A stretch of 48,409 nucleotides of DNA. Origin: Candidatus Saccharibacteria bacterium UBA1103. GTDB lineage: Bacteria; Patescibacteriota; Saccharimonadia; Saccharimonadales; Saccharimonadaceae. Below are positions 1-7,318 of the stretch, piece after piece. Below the pieces are notes generated by a model. The model was not told where the DNA came from. It ran no database searches and saw only the letters and a program-made list of their open reading frames with translations. The stretch spans positions 1-48,409 of the forward strand of contig DCBQ01000003.1 of the NCBI GenBank assembly GCA_002313515.1. The letters run 5' to 3'. Position numbers and translations under genes: made by a program. Positions within the stretch are counted from its first letter, which is position 1, and every line of letters starts with the position of its first letter.

Positions 1-53
1 TAGAATTCGTCGTTCTTTGCCCGCTTTGCCGCCCTCAGATTCGCATTCGCCAT
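1..53 (-). CDS. EcoRI-family adenine-specific DNA methyltransferase, N-terminal fragment
   Basis: Only the first 17 codons lie in the window; the gene continues past the left edge. Reading from the ATG at 51-53 the peptide is MANANLRAAKRAKNDEF. The stretch AKRAKNDEF closely matches the start of EcoRI-family N6-adenine methyltransferases, which typically begin with a short basic helix followed by AKKAKNDEFYTQ. A TATAAT box (63-68, minus strand) sits nine bases before the ATG with no ribosome binding site, the leaderless pattern seen elsewhere in the window. The assignment rests on this short motif, so function (adenine methylation, in a restriction or epigenetic role) is family inference; no restriction enzyme gene is visible here. 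Confidence 0.6.
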   Translation of the reverse strand, partial: MANANLRAAKRAKNDEF

Positions 54-149
54 AGTGGTTATATTATACAACATAAAATGACAGCGATGGAATGAGCTGA
101 AAGATAAAGAAATTCGCTTCATCCTTTCGTGTAGTGTCGGTACAGATGG

Positions 150-155
150 TATAAT
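150..155 (+). promoter_or_regulatory. Extended -10 promoter of the toxin-like gene
   Basis: TGG-TATAAT (extended -10 with an upstream TG) lies ten bases before the GTG start at 166, so the transcript would have almost no leader. No clear -35 box is seen. Confidence 0.5.
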
Positions 156-165
156 CGTAAGTAGA

Positions 166-546
166 GTGCCAAAGTATAAAGTAATTATTGAGCCAAACAT
201 CAAAGACGTTCCCGAGGAACATGAGATTTCGGCTGCGTTAGTTATTTCCCGGGAGAAGCATTGCGACGTACGGTTTATCTTACCCTCGGGGTTTAGGACG
301 CCGGACTTTGATATAAATGGTACAAGGTGGGAGCTAAAGAGTCCTATTGGAAGCTCGAGCCGAACTATCGAAAATAATTTACGCTCAGCCCGAGGCCAGT
401 CACCCAACGTCATATTGGATCTTCGTCGAATAAAAATGCCCATGAAACGTGCACTGGATAGGATTAATGATTATTTATCGAGGGATCATAAGATTAAGAG
501 ATTAGTGGTAATTGATAAGAATCACAAAGTTATTGACATACTATAG
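166..546 (+). CDS. CdiA C-terminal (tRNase-type) toxin-domain-like protein, stand-alone
   Basis: A 126-residue soluble protein starting at GTG. The central part, with DFDINGTRWELKSP (residues about 46-59), a following serine-rich turn, then SRTIENNLRSARGQSPNVILDLRR, resembles the C-terminal nuclease domain of contact-dependent inhibition CdiA toxins and of related phage head-protein C-termini, a PD-(D/E)xK-like fold in which the Asp and the Glu-x-Lys would form the active site. It has no signal peptide, no pretoxin domain and no secretion module, and no obvious immunity gene next to it. It stands beside a DNA methyltransferase gene on the opposite strand and is closed by a terminator at 571-618. 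It could be an orphan toxin, a solitary nuclease, or a mobile-element leftover; the nuclease activity is inference. Confidence 0.5.
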   Translation: MPKYKVIIEPNIKDVPEEHEISAALVISREKHCDVRFILPSGFRTPDFDINGTRWELKSPIGSSSRTIENNLRSARGQSPNVILDLRRIKMPMKRALDRINDYLSRDHKIKRLVVIDKNHKVIDIL

Positions 547-570
547 TCACATATGCTACATTAAGTTAGT

Positions 571-618
571 AGAACCAAGGAAGTTACTGAATTGTATCAA
601 CGTTGGTTCTCTTTTTAT
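571..618 (+). terminator. Rho-independent terminator after the toxin-like gene
   Basis: Inverted repeat AGAACCAA (571-578) / TTGGTTCT (603-610), a 24-base loop, followed by CTTTTTATT. It lies 25 bases downstream of the stop at 546. Confidence 0.65.
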
Positions 619-744
619 TAGAGTGTAGATACATGAGTGATTCTAATCCGACGTTGGAGTTTGTAACGGCCAATAAGCGCCTGTTTGTTAACAGTACTAT
701 TAAAGGTGCGCCCCGCAAAGGCGGAAGGTAGTGATTGGGCTATA

Positions 745-1737
745 GTGACCGTTGACGAATTAGTTATCCAGGTAATGCAGTGGTTGCAGCTGGCGGGTAT
801 CGACTCGGCACGATTGGATGCTGAGGTAATTATGGGCCACGTTTTGGGCCGGTCGCGGGAGTGGCTATTGGCACATGATGATGCGTTGGTGTCTAGTGTG
901 GATGGTCAGCGAGTTGAAGAATTGGTGCAACGTCGAGCCAAGCGTGAACCGCTGGCCTATATTGTGGGATATAAAGAGTTCTACGGACGGCGGTTTATAG
1001 TTGCACCCGATGTTCTAATTCCCCGCCCCGAGAGCGAGGTGATAATTGATGAACTGAGTAGCGTGCTAAAGCCCCTTTTTGGTAAAAAGGGGCGAGCAAT
1101 CGACCTTGTCGATGCTGGGGATATTGTACAGACTGCGCACGCTGCCAACAATCTCTCCGCCTCGCAGTCGCTCGGCACCTCCACTTATCAAAGGGAGACA
1201 GATGCGCCCCCTGTTTCGTCTTCCCTTGACAGGGAAGGACAGAAGAATAGCATCAAGCTCCTTGACCTCGGCACGGGCAGTGGCTGCTTAGGGATTACGG
1301 CGAAGCTGGAATATCCTACCCTGGATGTTACTCTGGCGGACATATCTGATAAGGCTCTCGCCGTGGCACGCGAAAATGCCGTGCAATTATGCGCCGACGT
1401 TAAGCTAGTCAAGTCTGACCTATTGAACAGCATTGATGGCAAGTTTGACATTATCCTGGCCAACCTGCCCTATGTTAACCCTGATTGGGATTACCTATCG
1501 CCCGAATTAAGGTACGAGCCCGATTTGGCGCTATATGCCGATAATGACGGTCTAGCCCTAATCTATAAATTAATCGACCAGGCGCCGTCGCATTTGGCAA
1601 GAGATGGCTATCTGATGCTTGAAATGGATACACCGCAAATTGAGCGAGTAGTGAGGTATGCCGCGGAGGCTGGATTTTCTACAATTCAGAAGTTGCCGTT
1701 TACGCTGGTACTGAAATTTTCACTTCACCGGGCTTAA
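745..1737 (+). CDS. prmC: Peptide chain release factor N5-glutamine methyltransferase (PrmC/HemK), with an insertion
   Basis: PrmC methylates the glutamine of the GGQ motif of release factors RF1/RF2 using S-adenosylmethionine. The N-terminal helical domain (AGIDSARLDAEVIMGHVLG), the conserved LIPRPESE substrate region, the SAM-binding motif LLDLGTGSGCLGI and the catalytic NLPY motif are all present. I chose the GTG at 745 because family homology begins there (VTVDELVIQ) and GGAAGG lies upstream; the open frame extends back to a TTG at 685. From GTG the protein is 330 residues against a usual 270-290. The excess, about 50 residues between LSSVLKP and IKLLDLG, is low-complexity and coincides with palindromic DNA at 1072-1250, so it looks like an in-frame repeat insertion. 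The two functional halves remain intact and in frame. Confidence 0.9.
   Translation: MTVDELVIQVMQWLQLAGIDSARLDAEVIMGHVLGRSREWLLAHDDALVSSVDGQRVEELVQRRAKREPLAYIVGYKEFYGRRFIVAPDVLIPRPESEVIIDELSSVLKPLFGKKGRAIDLVDAGDIVQTAHAANNLSASQSLGTSTYQRETDAPPVSSSLDREGQKNSIKLLDLGTGSGCLGITAKLEYPTLDVTLADISDKALAVARENAVQLCADVKLVKSDLLNSIDGKFDIILANLPYVNPDWDYLSPELRYEPDLALYADNDGLALIYKLIDQAPSHLARDGYLMLEMDTPQIERVVRYAAEAGFSTIQKLPFTLVLKFSLHRA
1072..1250. repeat. Palindromic repeat-like insertion inside prmC
   Basis: The DNA encoding the extra residues of PrmC begins with a near-perfect hairpin, CCCCTTTTT (1072-1080), loop GGT, AAAAAGGGG (1084-1092), and ends with a second one, CTTCCCT (1220-1226), loop TGAC, AGGGAAG (1231-1237). 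Between them is a GC-rich stretch (CCGCCTCGCAGTCGCTCGGC, then CACCTCC) that looks like the intergenic palindromic repeats of many bacteria rather than like coding sequence. The whole segment is free of stops in the prmC frame. Boundaries are approximate. Confidence 0.55.
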
Positions 1738-1773
1738 ACGCCCGCCCTCGCCTAGGCAGGACGGGACCTAGAC

Positions 1774-2619
1774 TTACACTAGTTCTGGCACTTTGTAACC
1801 CAGTAGCTCGGCATAATACAGGGCGCGCTGGCCGTCCAGGTGCATAACTGTAATTCTATTTCGCAGTTCTGCTACCGAGTGAGGGTGGCATCTGAAATTG
1901 GTCATATCTATATTACTGTCATAGTCGCTAGTCGTGACGTCTGAGTTACGACAACACCGATCGTCATCTGCGAGCTTGACTAGCCGCTTGTCTAAATCTT
2001 GGATATTAACGTGGGCGGGACTATGTCGTACTCCGACTTCCTGGTAAATCTGATAGCCACTGACTAAATATGGTAGCATTGGCTCAATCTCACACGTATC
2101 GCCCGACCAGTAAATGCCGTCCTGTTGACGTCTACCACAAAATTGGATGATGTTAATAGAATAGCACGCCAGTAGGTCGGTATGCTTAGTTGGTGTCATG
2201 CCAACTAGGATATGACCGTCTACGTTGGTATGCTCATTAATCAAATCATTTATGCGACGTACACTAACCATACGATAACATCCGCGTGGTACACCAAAAC
2301 TATTTAGCAACCGGCGCAGCTCGCGTCGTTGTCGCAATCCACCATAAACAATTGTTACGCGTCGATGTAGTACATTATAACTATGCATGACCATGTTACC
2401 CAACGACCCAGCGTGATCGCTATGGGTATGGCTAACTATTGCGATCAAATATTTGGCGTTTAAGAAATCAGGCAGGTTGATTAAGCGAGCGAAAGTTTGC
2501 TCGCCGCATTCTAGTAACAGCATGCCACGATCCGGCAGGTTTAGGTAGGCACTGTTGCTACCGTAATTGGGATTGAAACCGGCGCCACATCCTAAGAATT
2601 TTAGTTTTAAGTTGCTCAT
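1774..2619 (-). CDS. MBL-fold metallohydrolase, ribonuclease Z-like
   Basis: A 281-residue cytosolic protein of the metallo-beta-lactamase fold. It opens with the beta-strand motif LKFLGCGAGFNPNYGSNSA, carries the metal-binding motif SHTHSDHAG (HxHxDH), a later SGDT with the bridging Asp, and a C-terminal SPAHV that could supply the last His. This layout resembles tRNase Z and related phosphodiesterases, but the sequence is not close enough to name a substrate. The open frame extends to 2670, yet I place the start at 2619 (MSNLKLKF) because a TATAAT box at 2626-2631 (minus strand) is exactly six bases before this ATG, so upstream codons cannot be in the transcript. It is convergent with prmC; the short gap holds only an imperfect GC-rich hairpin. 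Confidence 0.8.
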   Translation of the reverse strand: MSNLKLKFLGCGAGFNPNYGSNSAYLNLPDRGMLLLECGEQTFARLINLPDFLNAKYLIAIVSHTHSDHAGSLGNMVMHSYNVLHRRVTIVYGGLRQRRELRRLLNSFGVPRGCYRMVSVRRINDLINEHTNVDGHILVGMTPTKHTDLLACYSINIIQFCGRRQQDGIYWSGDTCEIEPMLPYLVSGYQIYQEVGVRHSPAHVNIQDLDKRLVKLADDDRCCRNSDVTTSDYDSNIDMTNFRCHPHSVAELRNRITVMHLDGQRALYYAELLGYKVPELV

Positions 2620-2691
2620 GCATATATTATAACAGCAAAAATTAAAAGCCACCGCGTATAGCGATGGCAAAGGTGCTATGGTTATGGATGA

Positions 2692-3255
2692 TTAATCTGC
2701 GTAGGCATATAGAGATCGTGCCTGCGCCAGTGCAATCGATGAAAACGTACTGCGGGTATTGCTAGCCGCATCTTCATTTTCGAAGAAATTGGCAATCGCC
2801 AGCTCTACTTGCTCGACTGTCTGCCGATAACTTTTAACAAAGGAGTCCTGGTCGACCATATATCCCGACGAGCGTCGCATTGAACTGTCTGTGACATAGA
2901 ATGTCACACATGGGTCCAGATGTGAATTATCGGATAAAACCCTGTATGGTCCATAGGCACTTCGTACGTTCTGATGGATGTATTTCATCAGGCGCTGTGC
3001 CTGGCTGACCGGCTGCGTATGTTGGCTAAAGCCGTATTGTACCTGACTCTGAACACTATCGTCAGTGCCAAAGCAAGCAATGTCGACTCGTGATGTCAGC
3101 TCGTTTTCGATACCTATATCGTGGCTAAAGGACAGCTTCAGCTCGTCGTACTGAAAAACGATTGGCGTTAGATAAAAAATCAGTTTACCGATTTGATCAT
3201 AGGGTATTTTATTGTGATCAATCATTCGGGAAATATCTCGGCTACAATAAACCAT
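2692..3255 (-). CDS. Conserved-looking protein of unknown function
   Basis: I do not recognise this 187-residue protein. It is soluble, without signal peptide or membrane segments. Features that can be seen: a hydrophobic-charged alternating first half (KLIFYLTPIVFQYDELKLSF), a Tyr/Ser-rich middle and a C-terminal helical part (TVEQVELAIANFFENED). The open frame reaches a GTG at 3297, but the ATG at 3255 has a strong ribosome binding site (GGAGGAAG, six bases upstream), and a TTGACA / TAATAT promoter just upstream would start the mRNA near 3297, giving a leader of about 40 bases. It is divergent from the ABC exporter genes, with overlapping -35 boxes, so the two may share regulation. Confidence 0.6.
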   Translation of the reverse strand: MVYCSRDISRMIDHNKIPYDQIGKLIFYLTPIVFQYDELKLSFSHDIGIENELTSRVDIACFGTDDSVQSQVQYGFSQHTQPVSQAQRLMKYIHQNVRSAYGPYRVLSDNSHLDPCVTFYVTDSSMRRSSGYMVDQDSFVKSYRQTVEQVELAIANFFENEDAASNTRSTFSSIALAQARSLYAYAD

Positions 3256-3307
3256 AAAACTTCCTCCACTGGAACTGCCTGGAATCTCCAGAGCCACTAA
3301 TTATATT

Positions 3308-3356
3308 ACATAATTATGATATGAATTGTCAATAGTAGTGCGTTAGCTAAATAGCC
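3308..3356. promoter_or_regulatory. Divergent promoters with overlapping -35 boxes
   Basis: Minus strand: TTGACA (3327-3332) and TAATAT about 18 bases on, reading into the unknown gene at 3255. Plus strand: TTGTCA (3326-3331), sixteen bases, TAAATA, reading into the ABC exporter genes. The two -35 hexamers occupy almost the same bases, so only one polymerase could bind at a time. Confidence 0.45.
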
Positions 3357-3397
3357 AGGCAGTATGCTAAACTAGTGGTAATAAACGAGGAGAGGTG

Positions 3398-4165
3398 ATG
3401 AAAAACGAGGTGGTAATTACGGCGGAGCATGTCGATAAAGTCTACGGGCGGAAGGACAACGCCTTTCAAGCATTGAATGACATCAACTTGCAGATTCGTC
3501 GTGGCGAATCGGTGGCAATTGTGGGTAAGAGCGGTAGCGGTAAGTCTACCTTGACCCACATCTTGGCGACGCTAGATCAGCCAACGCGGGGCAAAGTCAT
3601 TATTAACGGCAAGGATGCAACCAAATTGTCCAACCGTCAGTTAAATAGGCTACGCAACAAATCATTTGGCTTCGTATTCCAACAGTTCTTTATGAACAGT
3701 CGCGACACGGTACTAAATAACGTCATGCTACCGATGGTGATTGCTGGTGTAAAGCCAAGCGTGCGCAAGCACCGCGCTCTCGAGGCTCTAAAGACAGTGG
3801 AATTGTCTGATAAGGCAAATGTAAAGGCCAATGACCTTTCAGGTGGTCAGAAGCAACGCGTTTGCATCGCTCGCGCAATTGTCAATAACCCCACCTTGAT
3901 CTTTGCCGACGAGCCAACCGGCAACCTTGATTCGGCGACCGGCGACGTAATCGAGAACCTGCTATTTGGCCTTAATCGCGATAAGGGTATCACCCTGGTA
4001 ATCGTTACGCATGATCCAGAGCTAGCCGCCAAGTGCGATCGTCAGCTGCACATTAAGGATGGACGCTTAGTAGATGCTAGCGAGGACTACTCACATGACG
4101 CCACACCAAGCAATCGCCCAAATAACGCAAAACCACGAAAGGAGACCAAAAATGAAGTTTTATGA
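3398..4165 (+). CDS. ABC transporter ATP-binding protein, MacB/LolD type
   Basis: This 255-residue ATPase powers the permease encoded next. Walker A is GKSGSGKST (about residues 43-51), the Q-loop is FVFQQFF, the ABC signature is LSGGQKQR, Walker B is TLIFADEPTGNLDS and the switch histidine lies in VIVTHDPE. The DEPTGNLDS form is characteristic of the MacB/LolD/FtsE branch, which exports peptides, lipoproteins or antibiotics rather than importing nutrients. ATG 3398 is preceded by GAGGAG; an in-frame GTG at 3395 is the alternative. The last codons overlap the permease start by 14 bases, so the two are translationally coupled. Substrate cannot be read from the sequence. Confidence 0.92.
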   Translation: MKNEVVITAEHVDKVYGRKDNAFQALNDINLQIRRGESVAIVGKSGSGKSTLTHILATLDQPTRGKVIINGKDATKLSNRQLNRLRNKSFGFVFQQFFMNSRDTVLNNVMLPMVIAGVKPSVRKHRALEALKTVELSDKANVKANDLSGGQKQRVCIARAIVNNPTLIFADEPTGNLDSATGDVIENLLFGLNRDKGITLVIVTHDPELAAKCDRQLHIKDGRLVDASEDYSHDATPSNRPNNAKPRKETKNEVL

Positions 4166-5444
4166 TATGGTACGCCTGGCCAACGCTAGCCTGTGGCGCA
4201 ATAAATCGCGCACAATTCTGACTGTGCTGGCTATTTTTATTGGTGCCTTCACCATTATGATGACTACTGGTATTAATACCGGTGTCAATAATTATATCGA
4301 CAAGCAAGTCGAGTCAGTCGGCGCTGAGGGGTATCTTGAAATTATGCCCAAAGCTACTGCCGACCAGATGAACTCTATGATGGGTGGCAGCAGTGAAGTT
4401 CGGGAATATACCGAGGGGTCTAGCGATGCTCAATCTACGACTTTGACTGAGGCTGACATCGATAAGATTCGCCAAGTGAAAGGCATTAAAACCGCCAAGG
4501 CTTACAAAATGGCCAGCAGTGACTATATTACCCGTGGTGGCAAAGCCAAAAAATATAAGTTTAGCGTAACGATTCTGCCAACTGATAGCATCCGCCTGGA
4601 CTTGGCTGCTGGTCGCAATGTTAATATGGATAGCGATCAGCCGGAGCTAGTAATTCCCGATAAGTACCTGTCGGCACTGGGGTTCAAAAGGGCGGCGGAC
4701 GCTATCGGCAAAGAGGTAAAACTGGGCGCTACTGCTTCGCTAACCAAGCAGCATCAGGAAGTAGCAGCTAAGATTGTAGGCGTTCAGAATAATAGCGTGG
4801 TTGGATTTGGCTCGGGCTGGGTTAACGATGTAACCGGTAATGCCATCGATAATATTGTAATGGCTGGTATGCCGGACGAGTATCGCAATCAATCACCTGC
4901 TGTGGTCGCGCAGTTACGGCCAGATTATTATCAGAAAACCGACGATGTCAAGGACAGGCTAAAGGATATGGGTTATACCGCCATGACCTTGGATGATAGC
5001 ATCTCCATGATGAAGACGTTCTTCAACGCCATTACGACAGTACTAACTATCTTTGGCGCTATAGCCCTAGTGGCTGCTTCGATTGGCATCATTAATACTC
5101 TATATATGTCGGTACAGGAGCGTACGCGCGAGATTGGTCTGCAGAAATCCATGGGGCTGGGCCGCGGTAAAATTTTTGGACTATTTAGTATGGAGGCGGT
5201 AGCCCTAGGCTTCTGGGGCGGCATACTAGCGGTAGTTATCGCCTATGCGGCACAGGCAGTAGTGAATCCTCTGGCCGTTAAAACCTTTTTGTCGGGACTA
5301 CCTGGATTTACGCTAGTCATGCTCGACCCGATTCAGTTGGTGCTAATTGTGTTAGTGGTATTGCTAATTGCCTTCCTGGCTGGTACCCTACCCGCTCGTC
5401 GTGCCGCCAGTAAAGACCCAATCGAAGCTTTGCGATACGAATAA
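4152..5444 (+). CDS. ABC transporter permease, MacB/FtsX family
   Basis: A 430-residue membrane protein. One membrane helix follows the start (SRTILTVLAIFIGAFTIMMT), then a roughly 230-residue extracellular domain (the MacB periplasmic core type), and three C-terminal helices (about residues 300-325, 345-375 and 390-415) with the coupling segment MSVQERTREIGLQKSMG and the terminal ARRAASKDPIEALRYE typical of the family. It works with the ATPase just upstream, which overlaps it by 14 bases. The frame is open from 4074, but family homology and the ribosome binding site AGGAG set the start at 4152. No outer-membrane or adaptor partner is nearby, as expected for a cell without an outer membrane. 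Confidence 0.92.
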   Translation: MKFYDMVRLANASLWRNKSRTILTVLAIFIGAFTIMMTTGINTGVNNYIDKQVESVGAEGYLEIMPKATADQMNSMMGGSSEVREYTEGSSDAQSTTLTEADIDKIRQVKGIKTAKAYKMASSDYITRGGKAKKYKFSVTILPTDSIRLDLAAGRNVNMDSDQPELVIPDKYLSALGFKRAADAIGKEVKLGATASLTKQHQEVAAKIVGVQNNSVVGFGSGWVNDVTGNAIDNIVMAGMPDEYRNQSPAVVAQLRPDYYQKTDDVKDRLKDMGYTAMTLDDSISMMKTFFNAITTVLTIFGAIALVAASIGIINTLYMSVQERTREIGLQKSMGLGRGKIFGLFSMEAVALGFWGGILAVVIAYAAQAVVNPLAVKTFLSGLPGFTLVMLDPIQLVLIVLVVLLIAFLAGTLPARRAASKDPIEALRYE

Positions 5445-5460
5445 TTATAGCCTGGTTATT

Positions 5461-6342
5461 CTACTCATTACTATGATTGGCGGCAACATAAGCAATCAAT
5501 GGCAAGGCGAACGCTAAGCTTAGGGGCGCTAATATATCGATTAGACGACTCCACTCTAGCGATTCGCCAAAGAACACAATGCTATAGAGAATAGTTACTA
5601 CTACCAATGCTAAAATAAACATAGACACCAATGACATTCGCGTATATACACGACGAGCTGCTAGTTGTAGCTTCTTTGGCTGCTTCAAGGTAAATTTGCG
5701 GACTAGCCAACCCTTAATAGCGTACCCCAATGTCATTACTAATATAGTTGCACACTCGCCTGCAGTTACTATGACGGGGTGTGTACTTAATATACCATCA
5801 TTAGGTAGCCATAGTGCAGATAGGACTGAAATAGCTAGGATCAGTAGAATCGCAATATCAACAGCCATCAGTTTTAGTGCTAATGCTAGATTTTCGTTCA
5901 TTCTATCCTTGAATAAAGCAATCCGGCGCGCACTAGGTAGATATGATAACCCGTGCACAAACATAGCCACCATTGGCAGACACATGGTTAGGGTGACAGT
6001 CAGACTGGCCAGAATAATTGGCATGAAGTCTACAGCAGCGTTGGCATTGAATATATAGTGGTCAGCGTACATCGCAACTGCATCCAGAGCGAAAATACCT
6101 GGCAGCAGGAACCATAAGTGGTTAGCACAGGTACTAAAATATTTACGAGCCTCAATATCACGCTTAGGGGCAAGTTTGGCAAGCTTGCGGCCGATTGCAT
6201 AGTTAGTTATCAAGCCAACTACTACCACTGTTATATACATGCATAGTGGCATATTATAATCGACAAAAACAGCTAGGACGATCGCTAGAATTAGGTCGAT
6301 TACACTATTCAAAATAATTAAACTTTTTTTGTTTTCTTTCAT
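5461..6342 (-). CDS. Multi-pass membrane protein of unknown function (paralogue of the next gene)
   Basis: A 293-residue protein with about eight hydrophobic segments, the first directly after a short basic N-terminus (MKENKKSLII). I do not recognise a family. It shares length, topology and the segment GYAIKG...AARRVYTRMSLVSMF with the protein encoded immediately upstream (GYFIKG...AATRQLTRAVIIGLV), so the pair arose by duplication. A TACAAT box (6349-6354, minus strand) six bases before the ATG suggests a leaderless transcript separate from the upstream gene. No catalytic motif is visible; a transport or sensory role would be a guess. It converges on the ABC permease gene at 5444 with only a 16-base gap. 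Confidence 0.7.
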   Translation of the reverse strand: MKENKKSLIILNSVIDLILAIVLAVFVDYNMPLCMYITVVVVGLITNYAIGRKLAKLAPKRDIEARKYFSTCANHLWFLLPGIFALDAVAMYADHYIFNANAAVDFMPIILASLTVTLTMCLPMVAMFVHGLSYLPSARRIALFKDRMNENLALALKLMAVDIAILLILAISVLSALWLPNDGILSTHPVIVTAGECATILVMTLGYAIKGWLVRKFTLKQPKKLQLAARRVYTRMSLVSMFILALVVVTILYSIVFFGESLEWSRLIDILAPLSLAFALPLIAYVAANHSNE

Positions 6343-6374
6343 GCTAATATTGTAGCATAAGCATAATTCTTTTA

Positions 6375-7304
6375 CTAATCTTTGCGGAATAACCTTAGCC
6401 CAGCCGCGAGTGTTAACAGAGACAACAATAGTGACGACAGGGTTGTGATTAGAATTCCAATATTATCTAAACCAACTACACTCAGTATTGTGCGGTACCA
6501 TAGTGGGAATGATGATAGTGTAGAGCTGGCATATAAAGCACTAGCTACCACAAATGAGATAAACGACAGTATGACCAGTCCTATAATAACTGCTCTGGTT
6601 AGTTGTCGGGTAGCCGCTGGACGTACACGCTTAATTAAGCCAGCTTCAGCAATAATTTTTCCTTTAATAAAGTAGCCAATCGCCATTGCTAGTCCAACAA
6701 TACCGCTAGCCGCCAACGCGTAATCGGCGCGACTAGAATTGCCAGCTGTCGTAGTGCCAGAACTGCTATATAGAATTGCTGCTATGGCTGTAATCGCCAT
6801 GACCAAAACTATAATGCCATTAATAATCATTACCTTACCATTGATAGCCTTGGTGATAGCAGAATACTTTTTTAGGCTGGCATGTTCTTTCTCGTCCAAC
6901 CTAGTTGCCGTTAAGGCGTAAAATCCCATCGTCAGGACGCTTAGAACCAGCCCGATGCACGGCCCCGCAACCATTGTATAAACAAATCCCTTAATGCTGG
7001 AATAGCCCGGGGCTAGCACTGCCACGCCAATCGAAATAATTCCGCCCAGCACTACAGTGCCAATGACGTTACAGGCTACAAACAGCCCCGTCGAATCAAT
7101 TGAACCGTTGCGATCGCGCATATTTCCCGATATCGTCTGAATGTTCATTGCATTGCCTACTGTCGCATTAACGATCAGCATGATTACTAATGGTAGCCAT
7201 ACAACATACCAGGCAGGAGTGTGTATAGCAATCGCCCAACAAATCCCAAATACTAGCATATTAGCAAAGAATAATATGTGTTGTGATTTCGCAAAACGGT
7301 TCAT
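6375..7304 (-). CDS. Multi-pass membrane protein of unknown function (paralogue of the downstream gene)
   Basis: A 309-residue protein with about eight hydrophobic helices, beginning soon after MNRFAKSQ. No family recognised. The C-terminal half shows the same pattern as its neighbour at 5461 (G-Y-x-I-K-G, then a basic loop, then a hydrophobic helix ending near LYAS). A Ser/Thr-rich external loop (SSSGTTTAGNSS, middle of the protein) separates helices. The ATG has a good ribosome binding site (GGGAG) placed just after the stop of the glucan phosphorylase gene, 14 bases upstream, so it probably shares that transcript. Confidence 0.7.
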   Translation of the reverse strand: MNRFAKSQHILFFANMLVFGICWAIAIHTPAWYVVWLPLVIMLIVNATVGNAMNIQTISGNMRDRNGSIDSTGLFVACNVIGTVVLGGIISIGVAVLAPGYSSIKGFVYTMVAGPCIGLVLSVLTMGFYALTATRLDEKEHASLKKYSAITKAINGKVMIINGIIVLVMAITAIAAILYSSSGTTTAGNSSRADYALAASGIVGLAMAIGYFIKGKIIAEAGLIKRVRPAATRQLTRAVIIGLVILSFISFVVASALYASSTLSSFPLWYRTILSVVGLDNIGILITTLSSLLLSLLTLAAGLRLFRKD

Positions 7305-7318
7305 TTTTTAAATCTCCC

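Noticed and set aside
1774..2670. Longer start of the MBL hydrolase at 2670
   Set aside because: The -10 box at 2626-2631 lies within that extension, and homology begins at 2619.
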